A stretch of DNA of 52,919 bases from positions 22,859 through 75,777 of the forward strand of contig NZ_NXIB02000005.1 of assembly GCF_002412335.2 (NCBI RefSeq), written 5' to 3'. This document shows positions 46,017-52,919 of this stretch, piece after piece. The DNA is from Tychonema bourrellyi FEM_GT703 (lineage in GTDB: Bacteria; Cyanobacteriota; Cyanobacteriia; Cyanobacteriales; Microcoleaceae). Within the stretch, counting starts at the first letter, position 1; each line of letters begins with the position of its first letter. The notes under the pieces are model-generated. The model saw nothing but the letters and a program-made list of their open reading frames with translations. It was not told the DNA's origin and made no database searches. The position numbers were made by a program, and so were the translations under genes.

Positions 46017-46622
46017 ATGCTTCTGAATCGAGATTATACGATTATCATTGACAAAAGTGGCAGTATGTACACGAAGGACAAAACGGGCGGTAAAAGTCGG
46101 TGGGCGCTCATGCAGGAATCGACGATCGCATTGGCGAATAAATGCGAAGAATTAGACCCTGATGGGATCACAGTTTACTTGTTTTCCGGTCGCTTCAAAC
46201 GTTACGACAATGTAACAGCAGCAAAAGTTGTGCAAATATTCCAAGAAAATGAGCCTTCTGGGACTACGAATTTGGCGATCGTTTTGCAAGACGCTCTCAA
46301 CAACTATTTTCAGCGCAAAATATCCGGTCGGACTCAGCAAAATGGGGAAACAATCTTAGTGGTGACGGATGGAGAACCGGACGATCGCAAAGAAGTGATG
46401 AAAACAATTATAGAGGCTTCGCGAAAGCTCGATCGAGACGAAGAGTTAGCAATTTCTTTTATTCAAGTAGGAAATGCCCCAGAAGCTACCAAGTTTCTCA
46501 AAATCTTGGATGACGAACTGCAAAGCGCTGGGGCTAAATTCGATATCGTTGATACTGTAACGATGGACGATATGGAAGGAATGACTTTGACGGAAGTATT
46601 GCTGAATGCAATCACAGATTGA
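46017..46622 (+). CDS. VWA-domain protein
   Basis: 201 residues, a single von Willebrand A domain. The MIDAS is complete: D12-x-S14-x-S16 (DKSGSM), a threonine in PSGTTNLAIVL near 91-94, and TDGEPDD near 118-124. No signal peptide or membrane segment, so it is cytoplasmic. Stand-alone VWA proteins of this type often work with a AAA ATPase or in TerY-like systems, but no such partner is here; the next gene is the Slr1339-like protein, 89 bases on. Confidence 0.85.
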   Translation: MLLNRDYTIIIDKSGSMYTKDKTGGKSRWALMQESTIALANKCEELDPDGITVYLFSGRFKRYDNVTAAKVVQIFQENEPSGTTNLAIVLQDALNNYFQRKISGRTQQNGETILVVTDGEPDDRKEVMKTIIEASRKLDRDEELAISFIQVGNAPEATKFLKILDDELQSAGAKFDIVDTVTMDDMEGMTLTEVLLNAITD

Positions 46623-46654
46623 GAAGTGGCTTTTCTCAGTAACATTCGATATAG

Positions 46655-46697
46655 GGAATAGGTAATAGGGAATTGGGAATTGGGAATTGGGAATTGT
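46655..46697. repeat. GGGAATT heptamers
   Basis: Five units GGGAATT/GGTAATA between the VWA gene and the next gene, ending shortly before the start codon at 46712. Confidence 0.9.
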
Positions 46698-46711
46698 TTA
46701 GAGGTTAAGTG

Positions 46712-47221
46712 ATGGAATCAATTGATCGTTTGTTGGCTGAACTTAGGGCTGAATATCAAGAATCCCAGAAAAAATCTGCTGAGTTAAAAAGCCAGCGAAT
46801 TGTGCAACCAGAACCGCTCTGGCAAGCAAATGCTGTCCCGTCTAATCAAGCAATTGAAACTTCCGGTGAAAATTTGCATTTTGGTGGTTTTGACCAGGAT
46901 TTAGCTCAAGTTAAGGCTGAGTACGAAAAACAAGATCAAGCTCAAGAAATTGCTAAACAGGAACAGCTTTTGGCTGAAGATGAAGCACAAAATAAAGCTC
47001 AGGAAATTGTCAAGCAGGAACAGCAGCAAGTCGAAACGATTGTACAGCCGCAGGTGTCAGTAAAAACCCACCGAGAGAAAGTGAGACAAGCTCAAGTTTG
47101 GCTGAAGAACTTAAGTAAAGATTCTGATGAGAGATTTTGGTTCGATCAGTTTGCTTTTAAGTATTCTTCTAGGATAGATGCTGCGATCGACTATTTGCAA
47201 GCTGTGAATGAGTTTGATTAA
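46712..47221 (+). CDS. Slr1339-family salt-stress-type protein
   Basis: 169 residues from ATG 46712 (MESIDRLLAELRAEYQES). An N-terminal helix, the phrase FGGFDQDLAQVKAEYEKQ near 50-70, a low-complexity Gln/Glu/Lys helical stretch (about 65-115: AQEIAKQEQ, repeated once as AQEIVKQEQ), and a C-terminal block RFWFDQFAFKYSSRIDAAID. I recognise the ends as a cyanobacterial family known from Slr1339; the function is uncertain. Cytoplasmic by sequence. Confidence 0.65.
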   Translation: MESIDRLLAELRAEYQESQKKSAELKSQRIVQPEPLWQANAVPSNQAIETSGENLHFGGFDQDLAQVKAEYEKQDQAQEIAKQEQLLAEDEAQNKAQEIVKQEQQQVETIVQPQVSVKTHREKVRQAQVWLKNLSKDSDERFWFDQFAFKYSSRIDAAIDYLQAVNEFD

Positions 47222-47316
47222 ATGTTGATTGTTAACGGTTGACTGTTAACTGTTGATGGTCGATGGTTGACAGAAGTAGAAGTAGGTTGGGTAGAGCGAT
47301 AGCGAAACCCAACACC

Positions 47317-47424
47317 TTATTTTCAATAAAAAGTTGGGTTTCGTTATTTTCAATAAAAAGTTGGGTTTCGTTATTTTCAATAAAAAGTTGAGTTTCGTTA
47401 TTTTCAATAAAAAGTTGGGTTTCG
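47317..47424. repeat. 27-bp tandem array, four copies
   Basis: TTATTTTCAATAAAAAGTTG plus GGTTTCG, starting at 47317, 47344, 47371 and 47398. Copy 3 differs by one base (GAGTTTCG). The array is bracketed by GTTGGGT...AACCCAAC arms of the same family as the 15418 array. Each unit contains the hairpin TTTTC-AATA-AAAA. Spacer 47222-47485 holds this and no gene. Confidence 0.95.
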
Positions 47425-47485
47425 TTACCTCAACCCAACCTACATATTTGGGATTTCATTCCATTGAGAACCGCTACAGCGATTT

Positions 47486-48046
47486 TCAACGAATAACATC
47501 TTTTAGGACAGAAGTAGGACTTAACAGAAATAAAGCAGCCTTTTTCGCTGTATCTTCAGATACCTGAATCTGTTTGAGTTCAACAATACCTTCACTGATA
47601 AATGTATCTCTCAATGCAGCTTTTTCTCCGCTGTTAAAACTGGTTTCATAAAATATTTCCCGAATCCCAGCGGCAATGACTAATTTCAAACAATAGATGC
47701 AGGGTTCTAAGGTGACGTAGATGGTGGCTCCAGCAGTAGATATACCATGTTTTGCGGCTTTGGCGATCGCATTTGCTTCTGCATGAACCGCCCGCGATGG
47801 TAAAATTTTACTAGCATCGCAACTACTCAAACCAGGATAGCAGAACCCTTGAGTCGTACAGTGGGCGGAACCTGACGGCGAACCATTGTAACCGGTTGCT
47901 AAAATTTGCCTATTTTTCGCGATGACCGCACCTACGGGAAATGCCAGACAAGTCGATCGAGTCGCGGCTAATTTTGCTAACATCAAAAAGTATTCGTCCC
48001 AATCTGGTCTTTGAGGGGGTTCGTAGTTGTCTGGTGTATTTTCCAT
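47486..48046 (-). CDS. Deoxycytidylate (dCMP) deaminase
   Basis: 186 residues. Zinc ligands and catalytic acid: H88-A89-E90 and P115-C116..C119 (LEPCIYC). Additional Cys/His (H62, C63, C69, C76) near the N-terminal substrate region are as in ComEB/dCMP deaminases. It makes dUMP from dCMP, feeding ThyX. 38 bases after dut. The symbol is left blank because names differ between organisms. Confidence 0.88.
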   Translation of the reverse strand: MENTPDNYEPPQRPDWDEYFLMLAKLAATRSTCLAFPVGAVIAKNRQILATGYNGSPSGSAHCTTQGFCYPGLSSCDASKILPSRAVHAEANAIAKAAKHGISTAGATIYVTLEPCIYCLKLVIAAGIREIFYETSFNSGEKAALRDTFISEGIVELKQIQVSEDTAKKAALFLLSPTSVLKDVIR

Positions 48047-48084
48047 TTAAAATCTAGAATTAGAATTGTATTGAGACAAGAGAT

Positions 48085-48519
48085 TTATTGGGAGATTCCA
48101 GTCGAGCCAAATCCATTATCTCCCCTAGAGCTGGAACTTAACATTTTAACTTCTTCAATTTCGACACGAATTACTGGCGCTATTACCATTTGAGCAATTT
48201 TCATGCCTTTTGTCACTTGAAAAGAAGTTTGACCATGATTGATTAATATCACTCCGATTTCGCCTCGATAGCCTTCATCTATGGTTCCTGGTGAGTTGAG
48301 CACGGTGATTTGGTGTTTGAGAGCTAGACCACTTCTAGGGCGAATTTGGGCTTCTGTTTTTTCTGGTAATTCTATGGATATACCTGTATGAATTAACTTG
48401 CTTTCTCCCGGATTTATTTCTAATTCATCTATGGAAAACAAGTCTAGTCCAGCATCGGACTCATGGGCGTATTTGGGAATTATGGCTAGTTCATGAAGTT
48501 GGAGGATTTTTAATTTCAT
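48085..48519 (-). CDS. dUTP pyrophosphatase
   Basis: 144 residues from [20 protein letters not shown]. All five motifs are present: [34 protein letters not shown] and the C-terminal [12 protein letters not shown]. It turns dUTP into dUMP, protecting DNA from uracil and supplying ThyX. An upstream in-frame extension of 60 codons includes the dispersed 38-bp repeat and is rejected. Confidence 0.95.
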   Translation of the reverse strand: MKLKILQLHELAIIPKYAHESDAGLDLFSIDELEINPGESKLIHTGISIELPEKTEAQIRPRSGLALKHQITVLNSPGTIDEGYRGEIGVILINHGQTSFQVTKGMKIAQMVIAPVIRVEIEEVKMLSSSSRGDNGFGSTGISQ

Positions 48520-48542
48520 CTTGTTTGGTGAATAGAAGGAAG

Positions 48543-48578
48543 TTCGGCAACGGATTATGTAACGGATGTAACGGATGT
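48543..48578. repeat. Dispersed repeat, copy 2, with ATGTAACGG heptamers
   Basis: GAAGTTCGGCAACGG followed by ATTATGTAACGGATGTAACG; near identical to 27669-27706 on the complementary strand. It lies in the leader between thyX and dut. Confidence 0.75.
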
Positions 48579-48632
48579 CAGGAAGTTTGACGACGAATTC
48601 TGTAGTTGTCGAGTATCTGAGTATTGCGATTA

Positions 48633-50180
48633 TTACGGGGCTAGTCTGGCTTTTCCGAGGCGAGTTGTTGTGTACCACTTGGCAATGTCTGGGGCCCAAT
48701 TTTCAAAATGAGGCCACATCATTTCGCAGAGTTTTTGAATTTCGAGTTGAGCGTTTTTCTTGTTTCTCAAGTCAGCAAAATGCAGGAATGACCTTAAATT
48801 GAAACTGACTACAAAGTGCTGGCGGTAGTCAAAGGGTAATTTGCCTCTGGCGTGTTCCTCGGACATACCACCATCGAAGTCTATTTTGTAACGTTTGGCG
48901 GCTTCTAGACACCACTCTAAATCTTTTTGTCTTTGTTCGGGGGAATAGTAGTATTTTTTGCCTTCGCGGTCTGTGTAATAATCTACTGGACGCAGGTAAA
49001 ATATATCTTCTATATCTTTTTTGCCGATCGCTGCATCCAGAAATTGATTACCTGTATAACGGAGGGAATTATGTACTACTAAACCATTAGCAACGAAATT
49101 ATGCCATTCACCATCCACCTCTAGGTCATAAGTCATTTGTTCGCCAACATATTCAACACTGTTGACTTTTACGGGATGAGAACGCAATTTTCTCCCTTTT
49201 GGCTTTGGCTTGACTTGCCAATTTTGAGGCTCTAATATTGGCGAGTAAGCTTTAGCAAATTCAAGCTCTAAGTTGTTTTGATGAATATATTCGTGACATT
49301 CTTTGCATAAAGTCACTAAATTATCAAAATCATAAGCAAGAGACTGATCCGATAAACCAGCAATTTCTTTGATGGTTAATCCTTTTGTGATTTGGGCTTC
49401 TAGCCATGATTTTTCTGTGTAAAGCCGATCCGTCACTGATAAACCATTGCACATGACATAGGAGTTTTTGGCTATGCTAACGACATTGCCATCAGATGCT
49501 GTTGTCAATCCCACCGCATCTTTCATTGTTTGCCAACCGTTTGCGGTGAATAAACGGTGATTGGTAGTACACTCTAAAGTCTTGCCATCCTCCAATGTAA
49601 CTTTATAAACGGGTTGAATACCGCTACACATGACATCTTTGATATGACCTACTTCAAACAAGCCAGTTTGTTCATTTAAAACTCGTAAACGCATTTTACG
49701 GATTCTTTGCTTGCAGTCACGACGATATTCGCCTGGTGGTTCACCATTTCGACCTTGAATAGACCGAGAACGAATCGCTTTTTCCCCATTAGTCCAAAGA
49801 TCATACAGTTCTCCAATGGTTTTGCTCAAATTTTTCTTACCAGCACTTCCCTCGCAATCAACAAAAGTGATTGTGGTATCAGCAGCAAGACATTGCACAT
49901 CGAATGAGACTCCAACACGATGTGTCCTGGCTTGCTGCATGACACTGTGGGGAAAGTAGCCGCAATTGAAGATAATTTGGGGATGCTCTAAGGGGCCGTA
50001 GTGACCCCGATCGCCTGCGAGGAGCCTTTTGACGATTATTTCGCCACATTCTGCGTCTGAGGGCCAGGAATCGCGATCGTCAAACACGAAATTCTCGGTA
50101 TAGTCTTGATGGAGGGCTGCGTAAATTACTTGCTGGGGATTTGGTGTTTGAGAAATAACTTCTACTCTGAATCTATCCAT
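48633..50180 (-). CDS. Flavin-dependent thymidylate synthase ThyX, intein-containing precursor
   Basis: 515 residues from ATG 50180. Removing residues 97-371 leaves a 240-residue ThyX. The catalytic signature is split: [12 protein letters not shown] (85-96) lies before the intein and SLRYTG (372-377) after. The ThyX reaction is dUMP + CH2-THF + NADPH to dTMP. The intein must splice out for activity, since it parts the residues that bind dUMP. No ThyA is in the window. A longer start at 50225 (15 more residues) has no good ribosome binding site. Confidence 0.94.
   Translation of the reverse strand: MDRFRVEVISQTPNPQQVIYAALHQDYTENFVFDDRDSWPSDAECGEIIVKRLLAGDRGHYGPLEHPQIIFNCGYFPHSVMQQARTHRVGVSFDVQCLAADTTITFVDCEGSAGKKNLSKTIGELYDLWTNGEKAIRSRSIQGRNGEPPGEYRRDCKQRIRKMRLRVLNEQTGLFEVGHIKDVMCSGIQPVYKVTLEDGKTLECTTNHRLFTANGWQTMKDAVGLTTASDGNVVSIAKNSYVMCNGLSVTDRLYTEKSWLEAQITKGLTIKEIAGLSDQSLAYDFDNLVTLCKECHEYIHQNNLELEFAKAYSPILEPQNWQVKPKPKGRKLRSHPVKVNSVEYVGEQMTYDLEVDGEWHNFVANGLVVHNSLRYTGNQFLDAAIGKKDIEDIFYLRPVDYYTDREGKKYYYSPEQRQKDLEWCLEAAKRYKIDFDGGMSEEHARGKLPFDYRQHFVVSFNLRSFLHFADLRNKKNAQLEIQKLCEMMWPHFENWAPDIAKWYTTTRLGKARLAP
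49068..49892 (-). other. Intein in ThyX with degraded HNH region
   Basis: 275 residues, C97 to N371, with S372 as +1 nucleophile. Block A is [10 protein letters not shown], block B TTNHRL (T205, H208), block [14 protein letters not shown] (H360), block [10 protein letters not shown]. In the middle is an HTH-like segment ([20 protein letters not shown], 253-272), then [18 protein letters not shown] (283-300), which is the second half of an HNH motif. The first His-Asn half is missing; a deletion near residue 280 is likely. So splicing motifs look intact and the homing nuclease broken. Confidence 0.9.
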
Positions 50181-50264
50181 TATATTTTTATTTGTGGAAG
50201 TCCCTATAGTTTGAGATTGTAACATCCTAGATTATTTCATAGGATGACATTATTAGCAAGTTTT

Positions 50265-50891
50265 TTATGCTAATAATTCGTTGACAGCTACGCTAAAACC
50301 TGTAAGTACCCTTTGAGTGTTAACGACTTCATCCGCATTAAACAACAGCCAGTTGTTTCCTGCATTTACAAATATTAATCTAGCTTCAGGAAATAGCAAC
50401 CAAACTTCTAAACAACCTGATGCCAAATATTCTTGGGCCTTCGCAAATAACTCTTCGCCGCTATCATCAGGAGAAGCAACTTCTGCTATCAAGGGAAAAC
50501 TTTGGGATAATGTTGTAAAATTGCCTGCTTGTTGTTGCAGCAGTTCAGGAGTGATGTAAGCGACATCGGGACGGCGGCCCTGTTTGGCTGTACGACAAAG
50601 GACTTCTGTCACAACTTCTCCTCCGTGTCCGCTGGAATTTTTGTAATTTTTCCAGGAAGTAGCTAGATTAACTTGAGCGAGACCGTGCTTGAATGTCATT
50701 CCTGTTTTCTCCACTAAGTTGCCGTCAACCCATTCCATTCTATCAGGAGGTCTGACTAAAAAATCTTCGAGAGATATGACTTTTTCTGTATCTGACTCTG
50801 GCTGGATTTCTGCTGTATTTTCAAATTTGGGCTGTGATTCGTACTCTGATTTTTGGTCGGTATTTTTGGGTAGAATTATAGTAGCTGTCAC
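50265..50891 (-). CDS. Uma2-family (DUF820) putative endonuclease
   Basis: 208 residues. After a variable N-terminal 40 residues comes the PD-(D/E)xK-like domain: RRPDVAYI (D109), LIAEVASPDDSG (E137), then K151 in AKAQEYLASGCLEVWLLF. Cyanobacteria have dozens of copies of unknown role; nuclease activity is predicted from the fold only. Alone between thyX and the divergent HD gene. Confidence 0.88.
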   Translation of the reverse strand: MTATIILPKNTDQKSEYESQPKFENTAEIQPESDTEKVISLEDFLVRPPDRMEWVDGNLVEKTGMTFKHGLAQVNLATSWKNYKNSSGHGGEVVTEVLCRTAKQGRRPDVAYITPELLQQQAGNFTTLSQSFPLIAEVASPDDSGEELFAKAQEYLASGCLEVWLLFPEARLIFVNAGNNWLLFNADEVVNTQRVLTGFSVAVNELLA

Positions 50892-50968
50892 GATCGCAAC
50901 CTCTCTTTAATGATTCTAAGTTTACAGGCGATTGGGCTTTGATGACATGATTGAATCAGGTAACTTCT

Positions 50969-51616
50969 ATGATACTATCAAACCGATTTTCCGAAGCTCT
51001 CATCTATGCCACCGAATTGCACGCTACCCAAGTCCGTAAGGGTTCGGGTGTTCCCTATATCGCTCATTTGTTGGGTACTGCTAGTATAGCTTTAGAGTAC
51101 GGGGCTTCGGAAGATGAGGCGATCGCGGCTTTGCTTCATGATGCGATCGAGGATCAAGGCGGCCCCACCACCCGCGAAGCCATCCGCAGCCACTTTGGTG
51201 ATAACGTCACAGCGATTGTAGACGGCTGTACCGACAGCGACACCACGCCGAAACCCCCTTGGCGGAAGCGAAAAGAAGCTTATATCGATCGCATTCTCAC
51301 GGCTTCTGGCTCAGTTAGATTGGTCTCGGCTGCTGATAAAATCTATAATGCGCGATCGATCCTCAAAGATTATCGTCAACTAGGTGATGATGTTTGGGAA
51401 CGCTTCAAAGGTGGCAAAGAAGGTTCTCTCTGGTATTATCGTTCCTTAGTAGCAGCATTCCGCAAAGCTGAGTCAACGCCGATCGTTGAAGAATTAGCCC
51501 GCATAGTTTTAGAATTAGACAAACTTTCTGAAGACCAAATAGACATCTCCCAAAAAGCTTGTCAAGAACAGGCAGGATGTCTGTTCCACAATAATTATGG
51601 GAGATGTCTAATGTAA
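50969..51616 (+). CDS. HD-domain phosphohydrolase (RelA/SpoT-HD-like)
   Basis: 215 residues from ATG 50969 (six more codons from TTG 50951 lack support). The metal motif H33...H57-D58 (ALLHDAIED) and downstream D (VSAADKIYNARSIL) match HD_4/SpoT-like hydrolases such as MESH1. It may break down (p)ppGpp or a similar nucleotide; this is inference, as no synthetase domain follows. The last 20 residues (CQEQAGCLFHNNYGRCLM region) are coded by an inserted palindromic repeat, so the native C-terminus has been replaced or lengthened. Confidence 0.8.
   Translation: MILSNRFSEALIYATELHATQVRKGSGVPYIAHLLGTASIALEYGASEDEAIAALLHDAIEDQGGPTTREAIRSHFGDNVTAIVDGCTDSDTTPKPPWRKRKEAYIDRILTASGSVRLVSAADKIYNARSILKDYRQLGDDVWERFKGGKEGSLWYYRSLVAAFRKAESTPIVEELARIVLELDKLSEDQIDISQKACQEQAGCLFHNNYGRCLM
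51541..51609. repeat. Nested palindrome in the 3' end of the HD gene
   Basis: Outer arms AGACATCTCCC (51541-51551) and GGGAGATGTCT (51599-51609) are perfect; inner arms GAACAGGCA and the near-inverse TGTCTGTTC (51566-51586) belong to the GTGGAACAGGCAT family of 12653 and 20341. It codes for the end of the protein. Confidence 0.85.
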
Positions 51617-51663
51617 AAACTACTAACCAATAACTACTAACCAATAACTACCAACCAATAACA
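51616..51663. repeat. CCAATAACTACTAA repeats before the ABC gene
   Basis: Three units of a 14-base repeat (two heptamers, CTACTAA and CCAATAA) fill the gap and end at the ATG of the ABC gene, again leaving no clear ribosome binding site. Confidence 0.85.
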
Positions 51664-52797
51664 ATGGCAAATGTTCGCTTAGAAAATATTACCCGACGCT
51701 ACCAAAACGTCACCGCAATCGAAAACATTAGTTTCAAAATCCCCGATGGGGAATTTTGGGTATTAGTCGGACCATCGGGTTGCGGCAAGTCTACGATTAT
51801 GCGGACAATTGCAGGTTTAGAAACTGCAACTTATGGCAATATTTATATTGGAGATAATCTAGTTAATAACATTCCAGCCAGACAGCGGGATGTGGCAATG
51901 GTATTTCAAAATTATGCGCTTTACCCGCACATGACTGTAGCAGAAAATCTGGCTTTTGGATTGCGGATGCGGAATGTTGAACAATCTCAAATTCAAGAAA
52001 GGGTGGAGATTGTCGCCCGATCGCTCTCGATCGATCATCTCCTCAATCGTAAGCCCAAACAGCTCTCTGGCGGGCAACAGCAGCGGGTGGCACTGGGAAG
52101 GGCGATCGCCCGCGAACCCAAAGTATTCCTCTTGGACGAACCGCTTTCTAACCTGGATGCTCAACTGCGAGATGATACTAGAGCCGAACTAAAACTACTC
52201 CATCAACGGTTAGGAATTACTACTGTTTATGTCACCCACGATCAAGTGGAAGCGATGACTTTGGCTGACAAAATTGTCGTTTTAAATCACGGTGTAATTC
52301 AACAAATTGGAGACCCTCAAAGTGTTTATGCTAAACCAGTAAATCGGATGGTTGCGACATTTTTAGGCAATCCTGCTATGAATATTTTACCTGCAATTTA
52401 TGCGAATGAATCTTTCCAAGTGGGAAATCAGTCTTTAGCTTGTCCGCCCTCGATTCAGAAAAAGTTGCAGCCGAGGGAAGGACAAGGATTTGATTTGGGA
52501 ATTCGTCCAGAACATATAGAACTTTTTACTCAATCAGTGACCGAAAATGATGATTTTAAAAGCGATGTTTGGGCCTTAGAAAAAGTACCTCTTGAAGTGG
52601 AGGTGAAGGTGGTAGAACCCTTGGGACGAGAAACTTTAATCCGGGCTAGTTTGCCAATGTTGAGTCCAGAAACTACTATACAGATGCAGGTGGCTGCGGG
52701 TGTTCGATCGCGATCTGGCGATCGGCTAAGTGTTCAGCTTGATTTCGATCGACTATTTGTATTTGACCCTTCTACTGGCGATGCACTATACCCTTAA
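51664..52797 (+). CDS. ABC transporter ATP-binding protein, UgpC/MsmK type
   Basis: 377 residues. Walker A GPSGCGKST 36-44, Q-loop Q82, signature LSGGQ 134-138, Walker B VFLLDEP 154-160, H-loop H192. The C-terminal ~130 residues form a MOP/TOBE-type regulatory domain (FDLGIRPEHIEL). Such ATPases drive import of sugars or sn-glycerol-3-phosphate and can serve several permeases. No permease or binding protein is in the window, so the substrate is unknown. Confidence 0.9.
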   Translation: MANVRLENITRRYQNVTAIENISFKIPDGEFWVLVGPSGCGKSTIMRTIAGLETATYGNIYIGDNLVNNIPARQRDVAMVFQNYALYPHMTVAENLAFGLRMRNVEQSQIQERVEIVARSLSIDHLLNRKPKQLSGGQQQRVALGRAIAREPKVFLLDEPLSNLDAQLRDDTRAELKLLHQRLGITTVYVTHDQVEAMTLADKIVVLNHGVIQQIGDPQSVYAKPVNRMVATFLGNPAMNILPAIYANESFQVGNQSLACPPSIQKKLQPREGQGFDLGIRPEHIELFTQSVTENDDFKSDVWALEKVPLEVEVKVVEPLGRETLIRASLPMLSPETTIQMQVAAGVRSRSGDRLSVQLDFDRLFVFDPSTGDALYP

Positions 52798-52824
52798 TAT
52801 AGCGGTTCTAGAAAAAGTGAGGTA

Positions 52825-52886
52825 TGCCCCATGCCCTATGCCCTATGCCCCATGCCCCATGCCCTATGCCCCATGCCCTATGCCCG
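52825..52886. repeat. CCCATGC/CCCTATG heptamers
   Basis: About eight seven-base units after the ABC gene (CCCATGC with CCTATGC variants), same family as 3621-3677. Confidence 0.9.
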
Positions 52887-52919
52887 ACAGTACCTCATCT
52901 TTCTGAGAAAGGCTATATG

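Overview
The window looks like chromosomal DNA of a filamentous, non-unicellular cyanobacterium of the Oscillatoria/Microcoleus/Phormidium type. The evidence is the NDH-1 genes ndhD and ndhN, the cyanobacteria-specific families DUF1815, DUF4079 and the Slr1339-like protein, a cyanobacterial S10-spc-alpha ribosomal superoperon (no rpsJ, rpsN or rpmD in it), many HIP1 octamers (GCGATCGC), and a great number of seven-base tandem repeats in the spacers. The species is inference; no search was possible.

Layout. 1-238: a perfectly phased heptamer array. 247-9766: an Mtr4/Ski2-like helicase (-), ndhD (+), sdhB (-), radC (+), a TnpB remnant, a DUF1815 gene and a DUF4079 membrane gene, separated by spacers with nested palindromic elements (two MITE-like families with terminal inverted repeats). 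10055-12603: comEC split into two reading frames by a repeat insertion. 12807-15329: tRNA-Ser(CGA), a C-terminal processing protease (-) and exonuclease III (+). 15758-23785: a 1444-residue CHASE4 hybrid histidine kinase and a 1031-residue membrane protein with about seven ~80-residue repeats, separated by a five-copy 64-bp array. 24132-25840: a PstS-like remnant, three tandem XRE regulators (one an in-frame deletion derivative of 57 codons) and a divergent orphan gene with a good promoter.

25856-44886 (all minus): rplC-rplD-rplW-rplB-rpsS-rplV-rpsC-rplP-rpmC-rpsQ-rplN-rplX-rplE-rpsH-rplF-rplR-rpsE-rplO-secY-adk-infA-rpmJ-rpsM-rpsK-rpoA-rplQ-truA-rplM-rpsI-rpmE-prfA. Gene spacing is bimodal: some pairs are overlapping or within 22 bases, the others are 71-369 bases apart, and most of the long gaps are filled with heptamer repeats of differing families.

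45314-52797: ndhN (+), a VWA-domain protein and an Slr1339-like protein (+), then a minus-strand thymidylate group: thyX interrupted by an intein with a broken HNH nuclease region, dut, and a dCMP deaminase. These three provide dUMP by two routes and convert it to dTMP. An Uma2-family protein (-), an HD-domain protein (+) and a sugar-type ABC ATPase (+) close the window.

The most interesting items are the heptamer-associated frameshift in comEC (one added or two lost heptamers would restore the frame), the ThyX intein sitting in the catalytic signature, the XRE trio with its in-frame mini-regulator and a candidate operator, the repeat-built 1031-residue protein, and the invasion of ribosomal spacers by heptamers.
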